DNA of 64,000 bases from Nelumbo lutea (Eukaryota > Streptophyta > Magnoliopsida > Proteales > Nelumbonaceae): the NCBI GenBank assembly GCA_022828595.1, contig JAKGHH010000001.1:209188348-209252347 (forward strand). The letters are read 5' to 3'. The notes beneath the pieces were generated by a model. That model was not told the DNA's origin and made no database searches. It worked only from the letters and a program-made list of their open reading frames with translations. Shown one piece after another: positions 1-10,669 of this stretch (within the stretch, counting starts at the first letter, position 1; each line of letters starts with the position of its first letter). A program made the position numbers and the translations under genes.

Positions 1-99
1 GGATCTACTTCTCCTCCTCCATACTACTCTCCCCTCGAGGAATAGGGTAGAATGGTTTGAACTTGAAAGAAGAAATATCCATACAGACAAAATACTTAC

Positions 100-365
100 T
101 AAAGAAAACTGAAGAGGGGAGAGCTTGAGAGTTCAGCAATGAGGGTCTGAGAATGAGAGTTTCGAACATTCCCTCTCTCAGCACCCTAACACTCTTTTAT
201 TAAGATATATTTGAATAATTACAAGGAGGCCCTTAGTTGGGCAAGAATTTACAAAGAACTTAATACAGACAGGATGGGCCCAGAATAAGGCCCATTACAG
301 AAAAGAAACATAAATAACAAGAAAGACTAAACAACCTATGGGCCATTCGGCCCATCTTCTCTACA
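100..365 (-). repeat. 3' LTR of element A
   Basis: Left copy of the 266-bp LTR; the terminal TG has become TA at its left edge (100-101). It ends CTACA next to the polypurine tract complement at 366-377. It also holds the natural stop of the RNase H frame (336-338). Confidence 0.93.
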
Positions 366-2777
366 CTCCCCCTCAAGCTGAGCATAGATGTCAATCATGC
401 CAAGCTTGCTGGTATCATGCTGAAGTTTTGCCTTGGGAATGCCTTTGGTGAGAAAATCTGCCAACTGTCCTTCAGATGTGATGAAAGGAAGACACACTTC
501 ACCCGAAGAGACCCTTTCCCTAATGAAGTGTCGATCAACTTCAATATGCTTGGTTCGATCATGTTGCACTGGGTTGTGAGCAATGTTGATGGCAACCTGA
601 TTATCACAGCACAACATCATTGGCTTGTCATATTCAACTCCAAGTTCTTCCATCAATGATTTTATCCATAATAATTCAGAAACTCCATGTGCCATGGCCA
701 TGTATTCTGCTTCAACCGAAGATCGAGCAACAACCGATTGTTTCTTGCTTCTCCAAGAAACAACATTACCAGCCACCAAGCTGCAATACCCAGAAGTAGA
801 TCTTCTGTCATCAATGTTTCCGGCCCAGTCAACATCGGTGTAGGCTTCAAGTTTTAGATGACCATGCTTGGTAAACAGAATACCCTTTCCTGGGGATTCC
901 TTCAAATAACATAGGATTCTCTCTGCTGCTGCCATATGAGTGTCTCGGGGAGCATGCATGAATTGGCTAATGCAACTGACTGCATATGCAATATCTGGCC
1001 GAGTCATGCATAGGTACAAAAGTTTCCCAAGAAGTCTCTGAAAGATTCCTTTGTCTTCTAACAATGTCCCTTCTGAGGCTGAGAGTTAATAACTCATATC
1101 AATAGGAGTAGCAACTGGTCTAGCACCCATCTTTCTAGTCTTGGAGAGCAAGTCAAGAACATACTTCCTTTGGGAGATAAGAACCCCATCCTTAGATTGA
1201 GCCACTTCTATACCAAGAAAGTATCTCAAGTCCCCTAAATCTTTAATCTCAAACTTTGTATGGAGAAAAGATTTTAGATCATGAATTCCTGAAACATCAT
1301 TACCAGTCACTACAATATCATCTACATACACAATGAGGTATACTGCCAAAGGTCCACTCCTCTTCACAAAAAGAGTATGATCGGACTGTGTCTGCACATA
1401 ACCAAAGTTAACAAGTGCTGTTCTAAATCTCTCAAACCATGCTCTAGGGGACTGTTTCAGTCCATAAAGAGATTTCTTCAGCCTGCATACCTTCCCTTTC
1501 ATATCAGTTCCATACATCCCTGGAGGAAGAGACATATAAACCTCCTCATGTAATTTACCATTCAAAAATGCATTCTTCACATCCAATTGATAAAGGGGCC
1601 AGTCAAAGTGAGCAGCTAAAGATAGAAAAACCCTCATAGATGTCATCTTGGCAATAGGTACAAAGGTCTCTAAATAATCAATCCCATATGCTTGTGTGTA
1701 GCCTTTTGCAACCAGCCTGGCCTTGTACCTTTCAATGGTGCCATCAACTCAGTATTTGATAGTAAAGACCCACTTGCAACCGACTGGATCCTTCCCTTCA
1801 GGCAAATCCACCACTTCCCATGTGTCATTCTTGTATAGGGCATCGATTTCAGATCTTATAGCATCCCTCCACTCTGGAATCTTAAGAGCTTCTGACACAA
1901 ACCTGGGAATAGGATGAGAAGCAACAGAAGAGAGATAGGCAAAGTATGGAGGTGAAAGCAAACTGTAAGAAAGGTGCTTGGAAATGCAGTGTGCAGTGCA
2001 CTTCCGTTTTCCTTTTCTAATAGCAATGGGAATATCAAGGTCAGGGAAGGATGAATCCAAAGATGCTGAACCAGTACCTGTTGTCTCTTTTGTGACTGGA
2101 AGTGTAGGAGGCTCATGTGTTGTAGGAGAAACAACCTGCACATTTCTGGATCTTTGCCTTTGATACACCTTGGGATTGAGGATAGGACGAGGAGGTAGGG
2201 TACCAGGACAAGGAGAATGGAACGACTGATCCAACCTTGATTCATTTGTGGGAGAGGCAGACACATCAAGGGACTCAACAGGGACAGGAAGAGGAAGAGC
2301 AAACATCTGTGTCAAATTCTCCCCCTGTGGACAATGTCCTTCTGGAGAGGAACCATAAAAAGGGGAAGACTCATCAAAGGTGACATCCATTGAGACATAC
2401 CGATTGCCAGACTTTGGATCAAAACAACAATAACCCTTCTGTTTGGGGGAATAACCAAGGAAGATACACTTTTGGGCTTTGGGTTCAAATTTATGCCTTT
2501 GGACACTTGGAACATGTACAGAACAACTAGGATTTTCGAACACTTCAACAGTCCAAACACAGTCGAAAATAATACAGAACAACCAGAAAAACTGAGCACA
2601 ACTTACAGTTCGAGCTTCAACAGTCCAAACACAATCGAGCTTCAAAACAGAACAACCAGAAAACTGAGCACAACTTACAGTTCGAACTCCAACAATCCAA
2701 ACACAGTCGAGCTTCAAAAACAGAACCGAGCTGTTCCTCTTCCCCTCTTTCTTTCTCTGATTCTTCCTGGCAACCAA
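336..2777 (-). pseudogene. A truncated pol: novel N-terminus + integrase C-term + RT + RNase H
   Basis: One minus-strand frame from 2777 to 336 broken only by two stops: TGA at 1749-1751, within the start of RT, and TAA at 1086-1088, at the RT/RNase H border. Segment 2777-2539 is not copia coding sequence: it is a short N-terminus with three 24-residue repeats (DCVWTVEARTVSC type). Segment 2538-2350 is the integrase C-terminus (HKFEPKAQKCIFLGYSP), then the variable linker, then RT with LDVKNAFLNG and the catalytic YVDD at about 1322, then RNase H with TDVDWAG and the tail [15 protein letters not shown] running into the LTR. All three pieces share one phase. Relative to a full copia pol it lacks gag, protease and the integrase catalytic core. 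Confidence 0.85.
2537..2735 (-). repeat. 72-bp tandem repeat in A
   Basis: Almost three head-to-tail copies with exact 72-bp spacing; the shared GTCCAAACAC block begins at 2551, 2623 and (as ATCCAAACAC) 2695. Seventy-two is a multiple of three, so the repeat stays open and encodes three 24-residue units at the start of the A reading frame. Confidence 0.9.
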
Positions 2778-2893
2778 ACCACTTCACCAAGAGATTCTAG
2801 TCTTGGGCTCGTCCAATGACCTCCAAGAATCAGGCAGTACGTGACTAAGCTTCCAGCCCTAGGATATTCAACTTCAGTTACGCTCTGATACCA

Positions 2894-3159
2894 TGAAGAA
2901 AATTGAAGAGAGGAGAGCTTGAGAGTTCAGCAATGAGGGTCTGAGAATGAGTGTTTCGAACATTCCCTCTCTCAGCACCCTAACACTCTTTTATTAAGAT
3001 ATATTTGAATAATTACAAGGAGGCCCTTAGTTGGGCAAGAATTTACAAAGGACTTGATATAGACAGGATGGGCCCAGAATAAGGCCCATTACAGAAAAGA
3101 AACATAAATAACAAGAAAGACTAAACAACCTATGGGCCATTCGGCCCATCTTCTCTACA
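2894..3159 (-). repeat. 5' LTR of element A
   Basis: Right copy of the 266-bp LTR, with intact TG...CA ends, next to the primer binding site TGGTATCAGAGC (minus strand, 2882-2893) and followed by the CTTAC duplication at 3160-3164. Confidence 0.93.
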
Positions 3160-3164
3160 CTTAC

Positions 3165-4543
3165 GATCAATGGGATCAAAACACTGGTAACCCTTTAGAC
3201 TAAGGGTACAACTTACTACGAGAAGGAGACAAATCATGAACAATAACTAATGAGGGGCCTCGTAGTTCAATACTCTAGAGGGCATGCAGTTGATGGCATA
3301 CGCAACAACAAGTACAACATCTATCCAAAAATATTTTAGCACATTCATATTTTACATAAACCCCTGTGCTACTTTAAGAAGGTGTCTATTCTTTCTTTTT
3401 GCAACATCATTTTGTTGTGGTGTTCTCACATATGAACTCCTATGAAGAGATAAATGGGAAGCAAAAAATTCATTGAGCTCGCTATGGTAATATTCCTTTG
3501 CATTGTATAATTGAAAATTTTGGACCTTAACATGGAATTGTGTGAACACCATCCTCTAGAAGTCCCTTACAATCTTTGGAACTCCATCCTTAGTACGTAT
3601 GACTTAAATAAAAAGGAAACAGATACTTTATTATTTTAAAAGACACATGACACAAACAATTATGCCACAAAAAAACTTAACCTTATTTGATTGACTCAAA
3701 CGACTATGCAACTTTGAAGATGACATCGAAAAACCATCCTTGTTGCAAGAGCATAGAGACCATCTACTAAGCTTCCTTTACCAATTGTCTTCCTAGAAGT
3801 TAGATCTTGAAAAACACATAAACTAGGAAAAAATGTTATGCTATAGTTTAAAGAGTTTGTGATACTACTAATGGAAAGAAAATTGATAGGAAGATAGGTA
3901 CATGCAACACATGTGGAAGAGATATTGATCCCTGGCCTGCAATGGAGGAGAATGATCCATCTGCAAGCATCACTTTATCTCTCCTTGACAAAAGGATGTA
4001 AGAGTAGAAAGGATTTGGCTTTCTAGTCATGTGGTTAAAGGCCTCTAAGTCAATGATCCAGGGGGAATTAGTGGTAATGGAGACATGGAAGGCAATGGCA
4101 TCATTACCGAATGTAGATGCAAATGAAGTAGAAGGGGTACTGATAACTGAATTGTTTATCTAGAGCAAAGCCCTACTATATGATTCTAGAAAATTGCAGA
4201 AGAAGTTAATGATATCCTACTTGGGGTCAGAACCCGTGGAATCATAGGATGTTCCAGGGTAGTACCAGTACCCCCCTATAAGCGGAGTATCTTGAGCTGC
4301 CATATTTGTTGCATTATAATTCTTCTGACCTTGCTACATTATACTTCTTTTGACCCTGCTCTTGGTTTTTTATAGCCCATTTCGGCTTCCCAATGAGATC
4401 CCAACATGTGTCATATCTGTCTTGAATGCCAACAATGATTACACCACAATTTGTCCTTGTCATCAACTTCCTAGGCATCACACTTCTTTCCCACATTAAT
4501 ACCACCTGTTGCAGCTAAGGCCACTTACTGCTCCCCCTCACCT
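3165..4543 (-). pseudogene. O integrase, protease and zinc-knuckle remnants
   Basis: Decayed pol and 3' gag of element O, read on the minus strand. At 4505-4314 is a weak zinc-knuckle trace ending in a TCWDLIGKPKW-like motif. At 4030-3850 is the protease C-terminal half (MLADGSFSSIAGQGSISL, then a VLHVP motif). At 3552-3352 is the integrase core around the third catalytic position, and at about 3215-3165 GYQCFDPID, the integrase C-terminal part that continues across element A into 94-1 (YFVCMDISFF). Multiple stops and frameshifts break it. The canonical PQQNGVAERKN is here PQQNDVAKRKN, so the catalytic Glu is Lys. Not functional. Confidence 0.8.
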
Positions 4544-4548
4544 GTAAC

Positions 4549-4853
4549 TGTTAGTGTCGATTGTATAGGGGTATTTTAGTCTTTATACTTACGCTTAAAT
4601 CTGATGTGTAAAGTTTATGTTAAGTGATGTGTCCCATACTTAAGTAGGGACATGATAGTCTTTTGTTATTATGGATAAAAACATATAAATTTTATCTGGC
4701 CGACTAGAGAGAGATTTCATGTTCTCTAGTTTGAACCAGAATTTTCTTCTTCTCTATTCTCTTCTCTTCTTCTTCTACTTCTTCTTCTGGTCTCTCTAAT
4801 ACTTCTTCAACTCTAATTCTAACAGAATTCTAGTGCAGATCAGGTTTATAATA
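4549..4853 (+). repeat. 5' LTR of element B
   Basis: 305 bp starting TGTTAGTGTCGA and ending TTTATAATA directly before the primer site. The start resembles the LTR of D (TGTTAGTGTCGAGTATG on the minus strand), placing B and D in one family. A TATA-like ACATATAAAT lies at about 4680, and a CT-rich tract (4743-4800) follows. Confidence 0.9.
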
Positions 4854-4865
4854 TGGTATTAGAGC
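4854..4865 (+). other. Primer binding site of B (tRNA-iMet), variant
   Basis: TGGTATTAGAGC immediately after the LTR; one transition from the plant initiator-Met complement TGGTATCAGAGC, the same variant as in O. Confidence 0.88.
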
Positions 4866-5335
4866 TACTGTGACAAAATTGAATCCGCCAGAATTCTGTT
4901 TTTCTCGCATTCAGCTAGGGTTTTTTTATTTTTTCTTCATCATCTGTTGAAGGTAGGGAAAGGGCTGAAAAGGAGTGATCGCCCTTTCCCTTTGGAGGTT
5001 TCTATGCCTCCGGTCAGTAGTTTTGTGGATGTTTGCAGTGTTTTGTAGGAAGCCCCCCCTAATTGATGGTGAGAAGAGGGTTGTTTCGGGTGATGCAGTG
5101 GACTAGTGAGTGCAGGTCAATTGTTTGGTGATTAGATAGGTGGGTTTTGTGGAGTTTTCAGTGTGGATCGAATGGTTGATGAGTTGCAAGCAGTGTGGTG
5201 AGAATTCAGGTAGTTGTATAGTAAGGTTGTGGTGTGGAGAGTGAAGAATTCAGTGACGAGTGGTGCTGAGTGTAGTGTGGTGTAGTATGCAATGTGGTGA
5301 GAAGTGAATTAAGAAAAAATAATTTCTTTTCAGAT

Positions 5336-6332
5336 ATGGGAGATAACAGTGAAAACAAAACTAGTGTGATGGTTTTCACCGACTACTTGAATGTTTTGAT
5401 GACTTCTATCAAATTGAATGGGGAGAACCATGTTCCTTGGGCGAAATCTGTAGAGGTCTTTCTTAAAGCTAAGAAGAAAGTGAAGCATATAATGGAAGAA
5501 AAAACCCTTTACTGAGTTTCATGAGTAGGGTGATTGGGAACAAGAGGATGCATAGATTATGACCTGGTTATGGAATAGTATGGAACCCAAGATCAGTGTG
5601 AATTTCATGTTCCTTGATACAACCAAGGAGGTTTGCGACCACGCCAAGAAGCTGTATTCGGGACAAGACAACACAACTAGAGTGTATCAGTTTTATCAGG
5701 AGTACTTTAATCTGCAACAAGGTAATCAGAGTCTTGAGGAGTACTATGCTAGCATGAGGAACCTTCGCAATGAGTTGAGTGTGTACCATCCCTTCACTTC
5801 TGATGTTAAAATTCAGCAACAACAGAGATAACAACTAGATGTGACTAGATTTTTGGTAGGACTAAAACTTGAATATGAACCAGTGAGGGCACAAATTCTA
5901 GGAGGTTCAACTCTTCCGTCTTTAGAAGAGGTGTTTGCTCGTCATTGGAGGATCTCTATTGGGCCTATAGAGAATTCTAACATCTTTGACGGGCCGACCT
6001 TTGCAGTGTCAAGTGGGGGAGGCCGTGGTGTTAGAGGTGGAGCTCAATCCGATCGTAGTGGTAGCAGTGGATCGGTGTATGGTCGTAGTGGTGGTGGTGG
6101 ACCTATGTATAGTTGTGGTGGTGGACATATTGGAGGTCGAGATTTAGGGGGAGTTCGTGGTAGAGGACGTAGTTTTGGTCCAAGAAGGTATACACATTGT
6201 GGTATGGAAGGGCATACCATCAATTATTGTTATGATTTGCATGGTCAACCTTCAACTTGGGCAAATCATGTGGTGGCCAGTGATAGTAGTTTTAATCAGG
6301 AGGGCCATCAAGCCGATGAGTGTTCCACGTGA
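5336..6332 (+). pseudogene. B gag with RGG-rich nucleocapsid
   Basis: Gag of element B. The start at 5336 (MGDNSENKTS) is chosen by alignment with the D gag start MGDNSDSTTN. The capsid part has LNGENHVPWAKSVEVFLKA, MTWLWNSMEPKISVNFMF and LEEYYASMRNLRNELSVY. A frameshift lies in the A-run near 5503 and a stop follows QQQQR at 5829-5831; the frame resumes at 5841. The C-terminal third (about 5990-6170) is rich in Gly, Arg and Ser, an RGG-like RNA-binding tail. The zinc knuckle at about 6190-6235 reads YTHCGMEGHTINYC: the first of the CCHC ligands is Tyr, where D has Cys. Not functional. Confidence 0.85.
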
Positions 6333-6349
6333 TGAGTACATAATACAAC

Positions 6350-9110
6350 CACTCTTGCACACTCAGGTATGGCTTGTCTGGCACCCAAACCCAACCCCTA
6401 GATTATTGACTCTGGAGCCTCCAATCACATGACTGGAACTCCAGGTGTGTTTTCCTCCCTTTCTCAGTGCACTGTATATTTGCCCATCCATCACTTAAAG
6501 CATTGAAGTCTCTTGTTCTGTCGTTGAGTCATCTTTCTGTTTTGGATTGTGAGTCATGTCAGTTGGGGAAACATCATCGTGTTCCCTTTGGTCCTATGGT
6601 TGATAATCGTATGTCGAGTCCTTCTTCTTTAGTTCATTCAGATGTTTAGGGTCCAAATAAAATAATGTCATACAATGGTTATAAATACTTTGTTATTTTT
6701 GTTGATGATTATTCAAGGATGACGTGGCTTTACCTAATGAAAGAAAGGAGTGAATTGTTTTCCATTTTCCAAAAATTTTATGCTAAAATTCGCAACCAAT
6801 TTGGTGTACACATTAAGATTCTCCGTTCTGATAATGACTGTGAATACTTTTATACACCATTTCAGGAGTATTTGGAACAACATGGTATTATCCATCAGAT
6901 TAAGATCCACTAAGTGTATCTTCCTTGGCTATTCCCGAACCTAGAAAGGGTATAAGTGTTATAACCCTAGTTGTATGCTGATGTTACTTTCTTTGAATCT
7001 ACTCTGTTTTTCTCAGGGTCAGGTGTTGTTTCTTCTTCTTCACCACCTTCTCTTCTAGTCCTAGTCAAGGACCCCATTCCACTTGTTCCAGTTGTGATCG
7101 GTGCAACTTCCTGTTGAACAACCACCCATTTGTCAAGTGTATACACATCGACAACATGTACCAGCTCCTCTTCCAGCGTCATCACTGTCGACAGATCCGA
7201 CAGTTGTTCCCACACCAGCTACAACCCCTAGTTTCTGACCTTGATCTTCCGATTGCCCTACGGAAAGGTAAACGTAGTTGCACACTTCATCCCATTTCTA
7301 ATTATGTTTCTGTCACTCATCTTTCTGCTTCCCATTGCCAGTTTATTTCTTTTTTGTCTTCTACCACTGTTCCTACAGATGTCTAGGAAGCCCTTGCCTC
7401 TCTAGGGTAGCACCATGCAATGGAAGAAGAACTCTCTACCTTAACTCATAATCATACGTAGGATCTCACCACACTTCCTCCTAGTAAGTAGGCTGCCGGT
7501 TGTAAGTGGGTCTACACTATTAAGCATTTACCTGATGGTAGTGTAAAGTGGTTAAAAGCTAGACTGGTTGGCAAAGGGTATTCTCAAACATATGGTATTG
7601 ACTACACGGGGGCCTTCTCTCCCGTTGCTAAAATTGGTACAGTCTGTTTTGTGATATCTCTAGCTGCTATGTATGATTGGCCTCTCTTTCAGCTTAACAT
7701 CAAGAATGCTTTCTTACATGGTGGTCTACTTGAGGAAGTCTATATGGAGCAACCACTGGGGTTTGTTGCTCTGGGGGAGGATGGTAAGGTGTGTAGACTA
7801 AAGAAGGCCATTTATGGACTTAAACAGTCCCCTCGTGCATGGTTTGGTAGATTCAGTGAAGTGGTAAAGAAGTTTGGTAAGAAATAGTGTCAGATTAACC
7901 ACTTAGTTTTCAGTCATGATTCACAGGCTAGAAAGATCTTATTGGTAGTATATGTAGATGATATTGTTATTACCGGTAGTGATAGATTGGGAATTGACGG
8001 GTTGAAGACCTTTCTACAGGAACACTTTCAGACAAAGGACCTTGGTAAATTAAAATACTTCTTGGGGACAGAAGTAGCAAGGTCTAAGCATGGCATTAAT
8101 TTGTGTCCGATGAAATATGTTCTTGATTTGTTGGAAGAAATAGTATTATTAGGTGCCAAACCAGCTGAAACACCTACGGAATCAAATACCAAGCTGAGTA
8201 GTGATATGGGTGAAGAGTTCGAAGATCCTGGAAGGTACAGGCGGTTGGTGGGTAAACTAAACTACCTAACCATTACCCGACCAGATATTTTATTTGCAGT
8301 TAGTGTGGTGAGTCAGTTTATGCAGAAACTCGGGTTCCACATTGGGATGTAGTTCTAAGGATTGTAAGGTATTTGAAGGGAGCTCCTGGTCGTGGCTTGA
8401 TATATAAGAGTGGTGGAAATCTCGAAATAGAGGGATATACTGATGCTGATTGGGCTGGTTCTGTATCTGACAGAAGATCCACTATAGGTTATTGTACTTT
8501 CCTTGGGGGTAATCTGGTGACAAGGAAAAGTAAGAAACAGACAGTTGTGGCAAGAAGCAGTGCAGAAGCCGAATATAGAGCTATGGCACATACCACTTGT
8601 GAATTAGTGTGGCTGAGAAATCTTCTACAAGAAATGGGATATTCGATTGACACTCCAATGAAGCTTTATTGTGACAACCAAGCTGTGGTCCACATCTTTT
8701 CTCTTGATCTGGGTTACGAGTGGGTTTATAAGTCGTTGGTTTATCACAAACCTTGGTGGGTGTGGGTTTATCACACGCTCGAGTAGGCTTGAGGCCCTTG
8801 GACGGGTTCGATCGAGGTTTCCTTTAGTTCAGGTTCCAAGTAGGCCCGGTGGACCGTGGGTCTATCGCGGTTTTGCGATACACGTTGCGAGTTCATCGCA
8901 GGGTTGATAGTGTGTTGCTGGTTCATCGCAGCATAGGGATTGACTGTGGGTTGTTGGCATGCAACTTTGTGGTGCTAATCTTGATGTTTGATGTTCTTTG
9001 AGGGTCTAAACGAGTACTATGTACCTACATAGGGAATCAATGGGCAGACCTGTTCACCAAAGGATTGAGTCGGGGGAGAGCGGACTACATATGTAACAAG
9101 TTGGGACTAT
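6350..9110 (+). pseudogene. B pol remnants (protease, integrase, RT, RNase H)
   Basis: Order is copia. Protease survives as the DSGASNHMTG active-site strand near 6407-6435, then jumps at about 6472 to the integrase zinc-finger part (HPSLKALKSL, CESCQLGKHH). Integrase core is seen at 6665-6900 (YKYFVIFVDDYSRMTWLY, ILRSDND) and is cut at HQ, jumping to CIFLGYS at about 6915; the catalytic Glu segment is gone. RT runs about 7495-8350 with [17 protein letters not shown] and the catalytic YVDD at about 7951. RNase H (8373-8695) has TDADWAGSVSDRRS and DNQAVVHI, then breaks into non-copia DNA, and resumes at about 9025 (NQWADLFTKGLS). Several stops also occur. Confidence 0.85.
8695..9012 (+). other. 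Non-copia filler block inside B RNase H
   Basis: About 320 bp replacing some 105 bp of RNase H that D retains between its DNQATIHI and NIGNQWADLF motifs. It is GC-richer than the surroundings and has internal echoes: TTCATCGCAG appears twice (about 8890 and 8920), and TGGTTTATCACA-like and GTGGGTTTAT units occur near its start. No coding similarity recognised. Edges are uncertain by 10-20 bp. Confidence 0.7.
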
Positions 9111-9281
9111 ATGGATAAAAACATATAAATTTAATCTGGCCGACTAGAGAGAGATTTTATGTTCTCTAGTTCGAACCAGATTTTTCTTCTTCTCTATTCT
9201 CTTCTCTTCTTCTTCTAGTCTCTCTAATACTTCTTCAACTCTAATTCTAACAGAATTCTAGTGCAGATCAGGTTTATAATA
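9111..9281 (+). repeat. 3' LTR remnant of element B
   Basis: Matches 4671-4853 of the 5' LTR with a few substitutions and a 12-bp deletion in the CT tract. It lacks the first 122 bp or so. It is joined directly to the RNase H tail (KLGLY), so the polypurine tract and LTR start were deleted together. Confidence 0.9.
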
Positions 9282-9286
9282 GTAAC

Positions 9287-9964
9287 CATCAAACTCTGTC
9301 TACTTTCCTCAAATTGGACCAAAGCGTACACCTCTTAAACTGAAGGCAACTCACTATTCCCCAAAATCTGAACTTTGAGAGGCTCATACATAGGGTTTAA
9401 TCTCAAAAAGAAAGCAAAAACCCGATGCAAAGAGACCAATTTCTTATAGGCTTCATCATCATTATCATTCTTCCACTCTATAGTTTGATAGTAATCCAAC
9501 TCCTTCCACACTGAAACAAGGGATGAATGATATGCTGACAAACTACGGTCACCCTGTTTACAGGTTGAGGACTCAACCTATAACTGATAAATCTTGGCAT
9601 AATGTCTTTGCTCAGAATAGGTTGTTTTGGCTTGTTCCCATATCTCATTAGTAGTCTCTACCCACATAAATTCCTTCTTCGCATCAGGTTCCATGGCTGC
9701 AAGAAGCCAAGACATCACCATATTGTTCTCCTGGTCCCACCTATCATGTTCAGCTGTCCTACTCTTAGGTTCTTTCATTCTCCCATTTATGTTCCCAACC
9801 TTTCCCCTAGCTATAACATAAAGTTTTACACCTTTAGCCCACTCCATGTAGTTCAGACCGTTTAAAGGGGTGATTGGCATGGGGAAGATCATATTCTTAA
9901 CTCCCGTACTAGCTGTACCACTGGTTGATGTAACCCCAGATGATCCAGCATCACTAGTTGCCAT
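9287..9964 (-). pseudogene. O gag, 5' part
   Basis: Copia Gag capsid region (UBN2-type) of element O. The start at 9964 is chosen because it follows a leader of about 475 bp from the primer site. Residues 1-128 include the family signature LNGLNYMEWAKGV, then MSWLLAAMEPDAKKEFMW and a stop after KIYQL at 9578. The frame continues at 9541-9335 (VWKELDYYQTIEW, LRLNPMYEPLKVQILG) and is cut at 9287 by element B, beyond which the zinc-knuckle remnant appears at 4505. Gag would form the virus-like particle. Broken by at least one stop and the insertion. Confidence 0.8.
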
Positions 9965-10440
9965 AGTAAACAGGTTCTACAAATCAAAAAAGAACCACTG
10001 ATGCACAAAATAAATGTCTCCACCCTATTACTACCACCCAAAACCACAAGTAGGGCATGAAACACAAATCAATCTACTCTCTAGACTGAAGCACCACTAA
10101 CAGCAACTAGCCAGTTCAAACAATCAAGTTCTAATCACCATTAGGTCACACATCACAAATGCCAAGAAAAAACAGCACATACCTGTTACGAGGGGATCGT
10201 ACAACCCTTGTACAGCACTTGTCGAAAGTAGACACACCAAAAAACAGCTTTCACAGCATCGGTTATCACCAAAGAAGGGTTTCCTTAGTGTTTCGACCAA
10301 GGAAGAACCTAGAAAAAACAGTAACCGAATACTCTTACTAGTCTGATTAGGTTTTTTCTCTTCATAGTCCAATAAAACAAAATATTTGGGTGAGAAGAGA
10401 GATTCAAAGAGAAAAAAGTCTTCCTATCGCCTAGAACTTG

Positions 10441-10452
10441 GCTCTAATACCA
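10441..10452 (-). other. Primer binding site of O (tRNA-iMet), variant
   Basis: Minus-strand TGGTATTAGAGC directly abuts the LTR. It matches the plant initiator-Met tRNA 3' end except for one C-to-T change (usual TGGTATCAGAGC). Element B carries the same change. Confidence 0.85.
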
Positions 10453-10664
10453 TGTTTTCTTCTAGAAGAGAGAGAAGATGGGGAGAAGAAAGAGAAGAGA
10501 GGAAAAGACAAGAAGGTTGTTTGGGAGCCAAAAATCTAGGCTGGCGGTGCCCAAGGGTAAAAGTACATGTATACCCCTGGAGCACACTCTAATAAAAAAA
10601 AAAAAAGAAATGCTAGAAACATCCTAACAACACCCTAGAACTAACAACAAAAATAACTCTAACA
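10453..10664 (-). repeat. 5' LTR of element O
   Basis: 212 bp that start TG and end CA in either orientation, directly next to the primer site. The inner part is AG-rich (plus strand 10455-10510) and an A-rich run lies at 10593-10606. The partner LTR is outside the window, so the outer edge rests on the CA terminus; the five bases after it (ATAGG) would be the target duplication but cannot be checked here. Confidence 0.7.
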
Positions 10665-10669
10665 ATAGG

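Larger units (their letters stand above)
100..3159 (-). mobile_element. Ty1/copia LTR retrotransposon A, internally deleted
   Basis: Complete LTR-to-LTR element of 3060 bp inside the integrase region of O. Its LTRs (100-365 and 2894-3159, 266 bp each) differ at about 7 positions by eye (about 97 percent identical), so it is one of the younger insertions here. Flanking duplications CTTAC are at 95-99 and 3160-3164. Primer site 2882-2893 and polypurine tract 366-377 are intact. Gag, protease and most of integrase are missing; what remains is the integrase C-terminus, RT and RNase H. It could only have moved with proteins from another copy. Confidence 0.95.
4549..9281 (+). mobile_element. Ty1/copia LTR retrotransposon B, decayed
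   Basis: Plus-strand element in the gag region of O, bounded by target duplications GTAAC at 4544-4548 and 9282-9286. The 5' LTR (4549-4853) is whole; the 3' LTR is only a remnant (9111-9281). Gene order gag, protease, integrase, RT, RNase H fits copia. Compared with its relative D in this window it has lost the protease core, much of integrase, the polypurine tract and the first part of the 3' LTR, and has a foreign block at about 8695-9010. It cannot replicate. Confidence 0.93.
1..10664 (-). mobile_element. Ty1/copia LTR retrotransposon O, partial, host of A and B
   Basis: Minus-strand copia element whose 5' end is in the window and whose 3' end (RT, RNase H, 3' LTR) lies left of base 1. 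Its parts, in its own direction, are: 5' LTR 10453-10664, primer site 10441-10452, gag 9964-9287, rest of gag, protease and integrase 4543-3165, and the integrase/RT linker 94-1. The breaks at 4544-9286 and 95-3164 are the nested elements B and A; both have 5-bp target duplications, and the reading resumes across each break, which is how the pieces were joined. O itself sits in element C, near the RT/RNase H boundary of C (YQRLVGHLLYLC at about 10700). Confidence 0.85.

Noticed and set aside
8373..8786. RNase H with a new C-terminus (VYKSLVYHKPWW) in B
   Set aside because: The extra residues are just the foreign filler translated until a chance stop.
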